DNA of 10,035 bases from Desulfotignum sp. (GCA_011390695.1 JAABRW010000420.1:1-10035); one strand, 5' to 3'; shown: positions 1 through 7,433, numbered from the stretch's first letter. Numbers and translations: made by a program. Notes: a model not told the origin generated them from the sequence alone.

Positions 1-265
1 GGCATCCGGTATTTTGAGTTTTGAAGATGAAAACGGAGATGAACAGCACATGGCAGTAATGGAAGGGGTCCTGGTTAAAAAAGGAGATACCGTTTTTGTA
101 TGCACCCGCAGGGCGGTAAAGGATGCAGATCTTGCTTCCCTGAAAAACACCGTGGAAACTGATTTTTTAAAAGAAAAACAAAAGGAAAAAAATATGCGCA
201 CATCAGCTTCCCGCATTGAAGCCGGATTTATCCGGCGTTTCCTGGAGTTCCAGGACCATGGCTGA
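1..265 (+). CDS. atpC: N-ATPase epsilon subunit, partial (3' end)
   Basis: This is the C-terminal part of the epsilon subunit of the F1 central stalk, which couples rotation to catalysis and can inhibit ATP hydrolysis. The frame is already open at base 2 (Ala-Ser-Gly-Ile-Leu-Ser), so the true start lies left of the window; the TTG at 14 is an internal leucine codon. What remains is the end of the beta-sandwich (a GVLVKKGDTVFVCTRRAV strand pair) followed by a charged helical tail ending in FIRRFLEF. Its position directly before atpQ and atpR matches the N-ATPase order, where atpD and atpC come first, unlike ordinary F-ATPase operons that end in atpC. The last codons overlap the atpQ start (ATGGCTGA). 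Identification rests on both the domain remnant and the operon position. Confidence 0.85.
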   Translation, partial: ASGILSFEDENGDEQHMAVMEGVLVKKGDTVFVCTRRAVKDADLASLKNTVETDFLKEKQKEKNMRTSASRIEAGFIRRFLEFQDHG

Positions 266-554
266 GAACCCGGAAGAAAAAAAGTTTTCCCAAACCATCG
301 AGGAAAAACAAAAGCGCAAGCTGGCTGCCCGGAAAAATGCGGAGCATCCCGTGTGGTTCGGACTGGGCATGTTCGGCCTGGTGGGATGGTCCGTGGCCAT
401 CCCCACTTTGATCGGCATATTCATAGGAATCTGGCTGGACAAAACCTGGCCCGGCAGACCCTCCTGGACACTGACCCTTATGTTTTGCGGGGTGATTACG
501 GGATGCTGGAACGCCTGGTACTGGATCAAACGGGAAAGCAGAAAAAAGGACTGA
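258..554 (+). CDS. atpQ: N-ATPase AtpQ (AtpI-like two-helix membrane protein)
   Basis: A 98-residue protein with a charged, Lys/Glu-rich cytoplasmic N-terminus (1-30) and two membrane segments (about 33-60 and 68-90). The first ends in PTLIGIFIGIWLD, the small-residue helix followed by Leu-Asp that is typical of AtpI-like 'ATPase gene 1' proteins. In N-ATPase operons this gene is called atpQ; AtpI proteins are thought to help assemble the c ring or conduct ions near the ATPase, but the role of AtpQ is not settled. I chose the ATG at 258, which overlaps the atpC stop by 8 bases, with GGAG at 244-247 as ribosome site. A TTG at 216 in the same frame would add 14 unlikely residues inside atpC. 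The stop is one base before the atpR start. Confidence 0.85.
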   Translation: MAENPEEKKFSQTIEEKQKRKLAARKNAEHPVWFGLGMFGLVGWSVAIPTLIGIFIGIWLDKTWPGRPSWTLTLMFCGVITGCWNAWYWIKRESRKKD

Positions 555-555
555 G

Positions 556-873
556 ATGCAAATGGATATGACATGGCATGATCTGCACACAATTGGTTTT
601 TGTCTGGCAGCCGGCCTTATGATCGGATGTTTTCACTTTGGCGGTCTGTGGCTTACCCTGCAGCGGTTTGCCGGCACAAGACTTTATGGCCTTATTTTTG
701 TCGTAAGTTTTCTTGTGAGATCTTTTTTAACCCTGGCAGGGGTATATTTTGCGGGAAACGGTGAATGGCTTGGCATGACTGCCTGTCTTGGCGGGATATT
801 GATCATGCGCAAGATTTTTATTTTTAAGATGCTGCCTTCTGCTGTCTTGGGGCCAAAAGGATCGCACATATGA
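556..873 (+). CDS. atpR: N-ATPase AtpR, three-helix membrane protein
   Basis: A 105-residue hydrophobic protein with three predicted membrane segments (about 12-35, 43-66 and 70-90). It carries arginines inside or at the edge of helices (R55 in SFLVRSFLTLAG, R85 in ILIMRKIF). AtpR is specific to N-ATPase operons; its conserved membrane arginines have been proposed to contact the carboxylates of the c subunit during ring assembly. The start at 556 is favoured by AAGGA at 546-550 with a 5-base gap; ATG codons at 562 and 568 are in frame and remain possible. The stop shares ATGA with the atpB start at 870. The atpQ-atpR pair is the best diagnostic sign that this is an N-type ATPase and not the housekeeping enzyme. 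Confidence 0.85.
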   Translation: MQMDMTWHDLHTIGFCLAAGLMIGCFHFGGLWLTLQRFAGTRLYGLIFVVSFLVRSFLTLAGVYFAGNGEWLGMTACLGGILIMRKIFIFKMLPSAVLGPKGSHI

Positions 874-1586
874 ATTTTATGGATATCAAACAGATCAGCC
901 CGGACCAGGTGGTGTTTTTCCAATACCAGTTTATCTCACTTAACCTGACCATTGTATTTACCTGGGTAGTAATGGCGTTGCTGGTGATCGGGTCCTGGCT
1001 TGTCACAAGACGTCTGTCCACAGGGCCGAAAATCAGTTCCTGGCAGAATATCCTGGAAATTCTGGTAACCGGCATCCAGGACCAGATCAGTGAAATCAGC
1101 CGGCAGAAAGCAAAAAGATATATGCCTTTTATAGGCACACTGTTTATTTTTATTGCCGCCTGCAACCTGCTCACTGTGGTGCCGGGATATGAATCTCCCA
1201 CAGCTTCGCTTTCCACCACAGCAGCGCTGGCCATTTGTGTGTTTATCTCAGTGCCCTTGTTCGGTATTGCCCGGAAAGGGGTGATCGGCTATCTGAAACA
1301 ATATATTCAGCCCACGGTGTTCATGCTGCCTTTCAATATAATGGGGGAATTGTCCCGGACACTGGCCCTTGCAGTAAGGCTTTTCGGCAATCTCATGAGC
1401 GGGTCAAAAATTGTGGCGATTCTTCTGGCCATCATTCCTTTTATATTTCCGGTAGTCATGCAGCTGCTGGGACTTTTGACCGGGCTGATTCAGGCCTATA
1501 TCTTTGCTGTTCTGGCCATGGTGTATATTGCTTCTGCCACCCAGGTCCAGGAACACACAGACACTAAAAAAAACAACAACCAGTAA
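870..1586 (+). CDS. atpB: N-ATPase subunit a (Fo ion channel stator)
   Basis: Subunit a forms the two ion half-channels against the c ring. The 238-residue product has hydrophobic segments at about 22-45, 86-105, 113-134 and 145-222, and the family's signature LSRTLALAVRLFGNLMSG. Arg170 in that motif corresponds to the essential stator arginine (E. coli aR210), which keeps the half-channels separate. The last helix motif GLIQAYIFAVLAMVYI, with Gln208 and Tyr210, is also typical. The start at 870 overlaps the atpR stop (ATGA), with AAAAGG at 855-860 upstream; an in-frame ATG at 879 is a weaker alternative. At 238 residues it is short compared with E. coli a (271 residues), mainly at the N-terminus, as usual for N-ATPase a subunits. 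Confidence 0.95.
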   Translation: MNFMDIKQISPDQVVFFQYQFISLNLTIVFTWVVMALLVIGSWLVTRRLSTGPKISSWQNILEILVTGIQDQISEISRQKAKRYMPFIGTLFIFIAACNLLTVVPGYESPTASLSTTAALAICVFISVPLFGIARKGVIGYLKQYIQPTVFMLPFNIMGELSRTLALAVRLFGNLMSGSKIVAILLAIIPFIFPVVMQLLGLLTGLIQAYIFAVLAMVYIASATQVQEHTDTKKNNNQ

Positions 1587-1592
1587 AGGAGG
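1585..1592 (+). promoter_or_regulatory. strong Shine-Dalgarno site for atpE
   Basis: AAAGGAGG, an almost full anti-16S match, lies seven bases before the atpE ATG at 1600. It is the clearest ribosome site in the operon and fits the need for many c subunits per complex. The sites of atpA and atpG are much poorer. Confidence 0.8.
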
Positions 1593-1599
1593 TTATTAG

Positions 1600-1875
1600 A
1601 TGAACAGTATAAGTCTTATCGGCATGGCATCGGTTATTACAGCAGGGCTTGCCATTGCAGTGGGCGCCATCGGCCCTGCCATCGGTGAAGGCCGTGCCGT
1701 GGCCAGCGCCTTGAGTTCCATTGCCCAGCAGCCGGATGAAAAAAATACCATCACCCGCACCCTTTTTGTGGGACTGGCAATGATTGAATCAACCGCCATC
1801 TATTGTTTTGTTGTTTCCATGATCCTGTTGTTTGCCAACCCTTTCTGGGATTATGTGATTTCAGCAGCCAAGTGA
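1600..1875 (+). CDS. atpE: N-ATPase subunit c with two carboxylates
   Basis: The 91-residue hairpin protein forms the rotor ring that carries ions past subunit a. Helix 1 (about 5-40) has the glycine/alanine-rich face AIGPAIGEG, the polar loop is AQQPDE (42-47), and helix 2 spans about 51-83. Compared with the Ilyobacter tartaricus Na+ ring, the ligands E65, S66, T67 and Y70 are present as E63, S64, T65 and Y68, while Q32 is replaced by a second carboxylate, E30. N-ATPase c subunits commonly have this two-carboxylate arrangement. The Na+ ligand set suggests Na+ transport. However, the N-ATPase ring of Burkholderia pseudomallei was reported as a 17-mer and H+ specific, so specificity cannot be settled by sequence. 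It starts 13 bases after atpB behind the strongest ribosome site in the operon. Confidence 0.95.
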   Translation: MNSISLIGMASVITAGLAIAVGAIGPAIGEGRAVASALSSIAQQPDEKNTITRTLFVGLAMIESTAIYCFVVSMILLFANPFWDYVISAAK

Positions 1876-1885
1876 GGAAAATGCC

Positions 1886-2647
1886 ATGTTGATTGACTGG
1901 TTTACAGTGGCAGCCCAGGTGGTCAATTTTTTGATCCTGCTTGTGCTGTTGAAGATATTCTTGTTTGACAAAATCAAAAACGCCATTGACCAGCGGGAAA
2001 AAAATATCCAGGAACGCTTTGACAAGGCAGAAAAACAAAAACAGGAAGCTGAACAGGAATACGAAAAGTATACCCAAAAAACAAAAGCGCTTGAAGACAA
2101 ATGGGATGCCAAACTGGAACAAGCGGAAAAAGAGGCAAAAGACCGGCGCAACGCCCTGGTAAAAGAAGCCCGGCAGGAAGTGGACGGGTTGAAAAAAAGC
2201 TGGCAGAATGCCCTGAAAAAGCAAAAATCCTCTTTTTTTGAGCGGTTTCAAAAGCAGGCTGCCCGGCAGATTTTCGATACCGTGAAAAAAACCCTGTCCT
2301 TTCTGGCTGACACAGATGTCCAGGACCAGGCAGTGAAAAAATTTTTGTCCCGGTTCCAGGATCTGGACAAGGATAAACTGCCTGAAACCCTGGAAGAACC
2401 GCCCAGGATAAGCACGGGATTTGCATTGTCTGAAAACCAGAAAAAATCCATTGAAAAGGTGCTGTCGGAAAAACGGTCGGATTTAAAAGATATTGCATTT
2501 GATGTCAGGCCGGAATTGGTTTTTGGCCTTGCCCTGGCCGCAGGCGGCAAAAAAATCACCTGGCATGCACAAAACTATCTGGATGCACTGGAAAAAGAGC
2601 TGAACCAGGCCATTGAAAGCGGGGAGCATGAATCAGAAAACCAATGA
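1886..2647 (+). CDS. atpF: N-ATPase subunit b with delta-like C-terminal extension
   Basis: Subunit b is the peripheral stalk joining Fo to F1. The 253-residue product has one N-terminal membrane helix (about 5-26, [17 protein letters not shown]), then a long Lys/Glu-rich coiled coil (30-160), and a C-terminal part (about 174-242). E. coli b has 156 residues, so this one is about 100 longer. The extension begins [19 protein letters not shown] and continues with a [18 protein letters not shown] stretch and a helix ending LDALEKEL. This resembles the C-terminal domain of delta/OSCP (a LSxxQ helix, a Dxx(L/V)xGG-like strand pair and a final RLxxLxxxL helix). The operon has no atpH, so the extension may replace delta in binding alpha; that is inference. 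GAGGA at 1874-1878 supports the 1886 start. Its end overlaps atpA by 20 bases. Confidence 0.9.
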   Translation: MLIDWFTVAAQVVNFLILLVLLKIFLFDKIKNAIDQREKNIQERFDKAEKQKQEAEQEYEKYTQKTKALEDKWDAKLEQAEKEAKDRRNALVKEARQEVDGLKKSWQNALKKQKSSFFERFQKQAARQIFDTVKKTLSFLADTDVQDQAVKKFLSRFQDLDKDKLPETLEEPPRISTGFALSENQKKSIEKVLSEKRSDLKDIAFDVRPELVFGLALAAGGKKITWHAQNYLDALEKELNQAIESGEHESENQ

Positions 2648-4202
2648 ATCAGAAACCGGTGAACTGGCATCTGTGATGGATGGATTTATATCCACCATGG
2701 CAGATATAGTGAAGAAAAAGGAACCCTTTGTGGCGGTGCGTGATTATGGCCGCATTGCATCCATCAGTTCGGGCATTATAACGGTCTCAGGCCTCACAGA
2801 TGTGCAGTCCGAGGAACTGCTGGTCTGCACCCCGGACGCCTATGGCATGGCCTTTGATCTGAATACGGATGTCATCGGTGTGATAATGCTGGATGAAACC
2901 GATAATCTCAGTGCCGGTGCCGAGGTTAACCGGACCCAAAGGGTCATGTCCGTCCCTGTGGGTGACGCACTCATCGGCCGGGTGGTGGATGCCCGGGGAA
3001 AACCCCTTGACCAGGAAGGTCCCCTTTCTCAAACCACCTTACGGGCGGTGGAACAGCCGGCCCCGGAAATCATGGACCGTTCACCGGTAAGCATCCCTTT
3101 GCAGACGGGCATTACCGTCATCGACACATTGATTCCCATCGGCCGGGGACAGCGCGAGCTGATCCTCGGGGACCGGCAGACCGGAAAAACCGCCATAACC
3201 CTTGACACCATTGCCAACCAGAAAAACAAAGATGTTATCTGCATCTACTGCGGTATCGGCAAGCGCGGGGCAGCCCTTGCCAAGGTTATCGCAGAACTCA
3301 AGGCCCATGATGCCATGGACTATTCCTTTGCAGTTGTTTCCACAGAGGAAGATCCACCGGGACTGCAGTTCATGGCGCCGTATACCGCCACTGCCATGGC
3401 AGAGCATTTCATGCACCAGGGACAGGATGTGCTCATTGTTTATGATGACCTCACCCGCCATGCCCGGGCCTACCGGGAACTTTCTCTGCTTTTGCGCAGA
3501 CCTCCGGGAAGAGAAGCGTTCCCGGGCGATATTTTTTATATCCATGCCCGCCTGCTGGAAAGGTCCACCCGGCTGAACCAGGACAAAGGCGGGGGATCTT
3601 TGACAGCACTGCCCATTATTGAAACCGAGGCCCAGAATATTTCCGCATACATTCCCACCAACCTTATTTCCATTACCGACGGCCAGATTTATCTGTCTCC
3701 CATGTTTTTCAGAAAAGGCATACTGCCGGCCGTGGATGTGGGAAAATCCGTATCCCGTGTGGGGGGTAAAGCCCAGCTGCCGGCCTACCGGACCGTTGCC
3801 GGGGACCTCCGGCTGACCTATTCCCAGTTTGAAGAACTGGAATCATTTTCACGCTTCGGGGCCCGCCTGGACGAAGAAACCCAGAAAAAGCTGTCCCGGG
3901 GACGGCGGATACGCGAAATTTTAAAACAATACCGGTATTCCCCTCTGCCTGCACCTGATCAGATTGCCGTGTTGATTGCCATGACCCATGGTGTGTTCGA
4001 TGGTATCGCCTTGTCTGATATGGCCGAAGCCCAGAAAAAAATCCGCCAGGCAGCCAATGCAGATCACCAGGAGATGATGGACAATATTCTTGCAGGAAAA
4101 AAAATCGATGAAAAAGCCATTGATGCATTGGTGCAGACAGCACAAAAAGCTGTAAAACCATACACGAAAGAATCATCTGATGCAGACACTGGCACAGCTT
4201 AA
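2628..4202 (+). CDS. atpA: N-ATPase F1 alpha subunit
   Basis: The alpha subunit alternates with beta in the F1 hexamer and holds the noncatalytic nucleotide sites. The 524-residue product is close to the family length (513 in E. coli). It has the beta-barrel domain (about 35-105), the P-loop GDRQTGKT at 181-188, the SVSRVGG motif whose Arg377 corresponds to the arginine finger (E. coli alpha R373), and the C-terminal helical domain from about 390. The ATG at 2628 lies inside atpF (20-base overlap). GGGGAG at 2621-2626 is only one base from it, so translation is probably coupled to atpF. A TTG at 2613 would add five residues and is less likely; an ATG at 2676 gives a shorter form without a clear ribosome site. 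The N-terminus is long and acidic compared with classical alpha. Confidence 0.97.
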   Translation: MNQKTNESETGELASVMDGFISTMADIVKKKEPFVAVRDYGRIASISSGIITVSGLTDVQSEELLVCTPDAYGMAFDLNTDVIGVIMLDETDNLSAGAEVNRTQRVMSVPVGDALIGRVVDARGKPLDQEGPLSQTTLRAVEQPAPEIMDRSPVSIPLQTGITVIDTLIPIGRGQRELILGDRQTGKTAITLDTIANQKNKDVICIYCGIGKRGAALAKVIAELKAHDAMDYSFAVVSTEEDPPGLQFMAPYTATAMAEHFMHQGQDVLIVYDDLTRHARAYRELSLLLRRPPGREAFPGDIFYIHARLLERSTRLNQDKGGGSLTALPIIETEAQNISAYIPTNLISITDGQIYLSPMFFRKGILPAVDVGKSVSRVGGKAQLPAYRTVAGDLRLTYSQFEELESFSRFGARLDEETQKKLSRGRRIREILKQYRYSPLPAPDQIAVLIAMTHGVFDGIALSDMAEAQKKIRQAANADHQEMMDNILAGKKIDEKAIDALVQTAQKAVKPYTKESSDADTGTA

Positions 4203-5064
4203 GCGCAGAATAGGCAGTACAGATGACCTGCATACAGTGGTGCGGACCATGAAGTCTCTGGCTGCGGTAAACATCCGCCAGTATGAAGAGGCTTCCCATT
4301 CCCTGGTGGCATATGCACAAACCCTTGAGATGGCATTGGGTATTGTTCTGCGCCATGATCCGGATACCAGGCTGTATACCAGACAGTCATCCAGAAAAAA
4401 GCCCGGGGCCGTGGTATTCGGATCCGATCAGGGAATGTGCGGGTCACTCAACGAACAGGTGACATCCCATGCCCTGGCCGCATTGCATGATTCCGGCAGG
4501 GACCTGAAGGAGATCCCGGTGGTGTGTGCGGGCATAAGAGCCGCAGATCTTATGGCGGATGCGGGTGCCGACTGCCGGGATATCAGGGAACTGCCCGGTT
4601 CTGTGAACACCATTACGCCCCATGTGGGGGAAATCCTGATGGCCATTGATACCTGGCAGACCCGGACCGGGGTGGATCATATCTTTTTGTTTCATGCCCG
4701 GCAAAAATCTGCTGCCGGGTACAGCCCCCATACTGTCCATCTGCTGCCCATCGATGCCCAATGGCTTGAACAGTACCGATACCGTACCTGGGACTCTGCA
4801 TGCCTGCCCATGTTTACCATGGAACCGGACCAGCTGCTGTCCAGCCTGATCAGGGAATATCTTTTTATGACCATATTCAGGGCCTATGTGGAATCTTTGG
4901 CCAGTGAAAATGCAGCACGCCTGGCCGCCATGCAGGGAGCCCAGAAAAATATCGAAGAGTTGATGGATGATCTTGAAAATGAGTACAACCAGCTTCGACA
5001 GATGTCAATTACCGGAGAACTGCTGGATATTGTTTCAGGATTCGAAGCCCTGGATCAGAAATAG
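4180..5064 (+). CDS. atpG: N-ATPase F1 gamma subunit
   Basis: Gamma is the rotating central shaft of F1. The 294-residue product has both long helices that form the shaft: the N-terminal [23 protein letters not shown] (about 7-29, family pattern LKxRIxSxxxxxKxTxAM) and the C-terminal [18 protein letters not shown] through [14 protein letters not shown] (244-285). An alpha/beta middle domain starts with the [16 protein letters not shown] motif. The start at 4180 overlaps the atpA stop by 23 bases and has no good ribosome site (only GAAAG at 4166-4170), so it is probably translated by coupling. It is the last gene of the operon, as in other N-ATPase operons. Its stop lies three bases from the stop of the convergent kinase gene, leaving no room for a terminator outside the coding sequences. 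Confidence 0.95.
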   Translation: MQTLAQLKRRIGSTDDLHTVVRTMKSLAAVNIRQYEEASHSLVAYAQTLEMALGIVLRHDPDTRLYTRQSSRKKPGAVVFGSDQGMCGSLNEQVTSHALAALHDSGRDLKEIPVVCAGIRAADLMADAGADCRDIRELPGSVNTITPHVGEILMAIDTWQTRTGVDHIFLFHARQKSAAGYSPHTVHLLPIDAQWLEQYRYRTWDSACLPMFTMEPDQLLSSLIREYLFMTIFRAYVESLASENAARLAAMQGAQKNIEELMDDLENEYNQLRQMSITGELLDIVSGFEALDQK

Positions 5065-5067
5065 AGC

Positions 5068-7170
5068 TCAGTTTTCAGACAGGCTTTCCCGTATCTGGGT
5101 TACCAGATCGTCCGAGGGAATGGTTTTGTTCAGAAAAATGCTGGCACCTGCTTCGTACATCTCCTTGATGACTTTTTTGTCACTGTGCATGGAAAGCGCG
5201 ATTACTTTGATGTCCGGATCTTTGGACAGAATTTGCCGGGTGGCGTCCATACCGTTTGTTTTACCCAGGTTCACATCCATGATAACCACGTCAGGCAGCA
5301 GCGTTTCAGCCAGTTCAACTGCGGTGGGGGCATCTGCAGCTTCCCCCACCACCTCGAAATCTGTTTCCATCTGCAGCAGGCCGGTAAGGCCTTCGCGCAG
5401 CAGTTTATGGTCGTCGACGATGAGAATGCCGATGCGGTCTTTCGGGGTGCGGGCGGAAATACGGGACATGTTTTTTTTATCGCTTTTTCGTCTGTCCATG
5501 AAAGGATAATTGTTTTCGTGTTTTTCCCCTGCCGGTACGGTCAGGGTGATAGTCGCTCCCTGCCCGGGGGCGGAATCGATCACCATCCGGCCGCCAATAT
5601 CCTTTAACCGTTCCTCGATACTGAATAACCCCAGAGAAGTCATGTTCTCTTGTGTGCCTGTAACCTGATCCAGATCAAAGCCCTGGCCTTTGTCAGAGAC
5701 CATTATTCGGATTTTATGGTCTTTGGTCCGTTCAACCGATATCCTGGCGTGGTCATCTCCGGAATATTTTACCGCATTCAAAAGCAGTTCTTTTATGCAC
5801 TGGAAAAGCAGATAACAGGTATTTTCCGAGATCGGATCAATCTCATCTTTTGCAAAGAATTCTACCTTGAAGTTGAATTTCTTTGCCATATAGGTACCCA
5901 GCCAGTTCAGGCCCCCCATCAGCCCATCGTTTAAAATTGCCGAAGGAGACAGATCAACCGTAAGAGAGCGCAGTTCAGCCAGGGTTTCTGCCAGGATATT
6001 TTCAACTTTTCGGGCTGTTTTATGGGCCGCATCTATTTCATTTTTGCGCAGAATTTCCCATATCTGCATGCGTGCCCCCACCACCAGGGGCTGAATATGG
6101 TCGTGGAGAACACCGGCCAGACGTTTGCGTTCTTTTTGTTCCACCTGGCCGAGCCTGTTGGCCAGCACGCGCAACCGGTCGGTCTGGTTCCGGATCCTGG
6201 CTGTCCGCTCCCGGGCCCGCTGTTCAAGCACTTCATTGACTTGAATAATAGAGTGTTCATATTGTTTTTGCTGTGAGATATCCTTTATCAGCCCGATCAT
6301 GCACAAAGATGAATCAAAATGGTTGTTATAAAATTTTCCTGTTATTTCTATCCAGAAGGGATTGTGTCTGCCCTGACTTTGAACCCGGCAGGTATAACCA
6401 AAGATATTTCCCGGCTGGCGTGCCTTTGAAAAAGCCTGGAGAAAATCAAATCGGTCATGATAATACAGGAAATGCTCCACAAAATCTGAAAAGTTGAGGG
6501 GACCCTGTTCCCGGGTACGTCCGAAAATCGTGTACATCTGTTCATTTTCCCAGAAAACCGTATTTTTGGACAGGTTCCATTCAAATACGCCGATATCCAG
6601 AGAATCGGCAGCCATGCGCAGCCGCTGGTCGCTTTTCCATTTGCGGTTTTCCGCCTGCCGCACCTGGGTGAGGTCCAGGGCGATTATCACATGGGAGTCT
6701 GCATCTGATTCAATCTGGGCAGCTGCACCCAGAAAAGGTGTCCGGCCGCCGTCCGGACGTATAAACGCCCATTCATGGGTAGATATCAGCGCTTTTTTCA
6801 TCAGATGCCGGGTCAAGCTTCCTGTTGCCGGCAGAATCTCCGGAGCCAGACAGTTTTCCCAGTTGATACGGCCCGTTTCAAAGTCTGCCCGGCTATACCC
6901 CATCATCCGCAGCATTTCATCGTTAATATAGGTCATATTGCCGGTTGGATCAGCAAATCCCACACCTATCAGATTTGCATCAGCAAGGGCGCGGAACTTT
7001 TGGTCGTTATGGCGCAGCATATCAATGGTGTCCTGTAAATTAAGCAGATTGACAAGGTGGTGATCTGCCGCAATACCGTCTGCCGTGTTCTGCCGGATAA
7101 CGGCCAGAATTTTTTCGGCATGGAATACGAAATTTTCTATCTGCTGGTGTACAGGCTTCGGGGATGTCAT
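5068..7170 (-). CDS. soluble PAS-PAS hybrid histidine kinase (HisKA_3, C-terminal receiver)
   Basis: A 700-residue signalling protein without a membrane helix, so it should sense a cytoplasmic signal. In order: a helical N-terminus (1-55), PAS 1 (about 58-171, FADPTGNMTYINDEMLRMMGYS), PAS 2 (about 181-302), a coiled linker, the NarX/DesK-type dimerisation domain (about 345-413) with phospho-acceptor His356 in ERKRLAGVLHDHIQ, an ATPase domain (453-546; N-box Asn465, G-box DKGQGFD), and a receiver (580-698; acidic Asp586/587, acceptor Asp632, Ser660, Lys682). The receiver looks NarL-like but has no DNA-binding domain. The residue five after the histidine, the phosphatase glutamine in NarX-type DxxxQ motifs, is proline. 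The ATG at 7170 starts the conserved helical region, with GAAGGA 13 bases upstream; a TTG at 7251 would add 27 residues without a ribosome site. The ligand is unknown. The regulator at 9132-9794 is the likeliest partner. Confidence 0.9.
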   Translation of the reverse strand: MTSPKPVHQQIENFVFHAEKILAVIRQNTADGIAADHHLVNLLNLQDTIDMLRHNDQKFRALADANLIGVGFADPTGNMTYINDEMLRMMGYSRADFETGRINWENCLAPEILPATGSLTRHLMKKALISTHEWAFIRPDGGRTPFLGAAAQIESDADSHVIIALDLTQVRQAENRKWKSDQRLRMAADSLDIGVFEWNLSKNTVFWENEQMYTIFGRTREQGPLNFSDFVEHFLYYHDRFDFLQAFSKARQPGNIFGYTCRVQSQGRHNPFWIEITGKFYNNHFDSSLCMIGLIKDISQQKQYEHSIIQVNEVLEQRARERTARIRNQTDRLRVLANRLGQVEQKERKRLAGVLHDHIQPLVVGARMQIWEILRKNEIDAAHKTARKVENILAETLAELRSLTVDLSPSAILNDGLMGGLNWLGTYMAKKFNFKVEFFAKDEIDPISENTCYLLFQCIKELLLNAVKYSGDDHARISVERTKDHKIRIMVSDKGQGFDLDQVTGTQENMTSLGLFSIEERLKDIGGRMVIDSAPGQGATITLTVPAGEKHENNYPFMDRRKSDKKNMSRISARTPKDRIGILIVDDHKLLREGLTGLLQMETDFEVVGEAADAPTAVELAETLLPDVVIMDVNLGKTNGMDATRQILSKDPDIKVIALSMHSDKKVIKEMYEAGASIFLNKTIPSDDLVTQIRESLSEN

Positions 7171-7251
7171 CTTATTACCAGTGTCCTTCAGGGCCTTATG
7201 CCCCCATGTGAAAATTATTGCCAGGCATCTGAAGTAACTACCAGAATGCAA

Positions 7252-7383
7252 TCAGGAATACAATCTTTTATAACCGGCAGAAAGCCTGTTCCGGCCGGAG
7301 AATGGTGGTCTCCGGCCGGAATATTTCAGTTTTTCAACAGATCTGATTTTATGGGTGTTTGGATTCAGCGTAATCACTCGCAT
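7252..7383 (-). CDS. possible 43-residue basic small protein
   Basis: A short open frame with ATG at 7383 and TGA at 7252-7254. It is preceded by GGAGG (plus-strand 7389-7393) five bases from the ATG, one of the best ribosome sites in the window. The product starts MRVITLNPNTHKIRSVEK and has eleven Lys/Arg against one Glu, giving a strongly basic peptide with no membrane segment. It sits 50 bases after otsA and 81 bases before the kinase, on the same strand. Against it: the frame runs through the palindrome pair at 7289-7321, which encodes two Ser-Gly-Arg repeats, and no family is recognised. It may be a small nucleic-acid-binding protein, a leader peptide, or a chance frame. Confidence 0.4.
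   Translation of the reverse strand: MRVITLNPNTHKIRSVEKLKYSGRRPPFSGRNRLSAGYKRLYS
7289..7321. repeat. paired TCCGGCCGGA palindromes forming a 13-bp stem
   Basis: Two copies of the self-complementary 10-mer TCCGGCCGGA lie at 7290-7299 and 7311-7320, start to start 21 bases, about two helical turns. Their flanks extend the symmetry, so 7289-7301 pairs perfectly with 7309-7321 around a 7-base loop. The structure could be an RNA hairpin between otsA and the kinase on the minus strand, or a double operator. On the minus strand it is followed by GGAACAGGCTTT, not a clean T-run, so a classical terminator is doubtful. On the plus strand the tail is more T-rich (7322-7335). Confidence 0.75.
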
Positions 7384-7433
7384 TGAAACCTCCATTGGTC
7401 TTTATGGTTGTATGTAAAAATTCACGGTTTATG

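Noticed and set aside
1751..2251. 166-codon minus-strand frame opposite atpE/atpF
   Set aside because: Its Phe/Leu-rich protein is the expected complement of the Lys/Glu-rich coiled coil of AtpF.
4967..5509. 180-codon plus-strand frame running from atpG into the kinase region
   Set aside because: It overlaps conserved gamma C-terminal codons and then reads antisense to the receiver domain; its serine-rich composition is typical of a shadow frame.
5410..5520. Separate receiver gene starting at an internal Met before the kinase's receiver
   Set aside because: The frame is continuous from the ATPase domain through a short charged linker with no stop, and no clear ribosome site was noted at the internal ATGs.
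7205..7225. Possible sigma-54 promoter before the kinase (minus strand TGGCAA-N5-TTCA)
   Set aside because: The -24 half is fair, but the essential GC at -12 is missing.
7171..7251. Upstream TTG start extending the kinase by 27 residues
   Set aside because: There is no ribosome site before TTG 7249-7251, and the added residues do not look like part of the helical N-terminal region.
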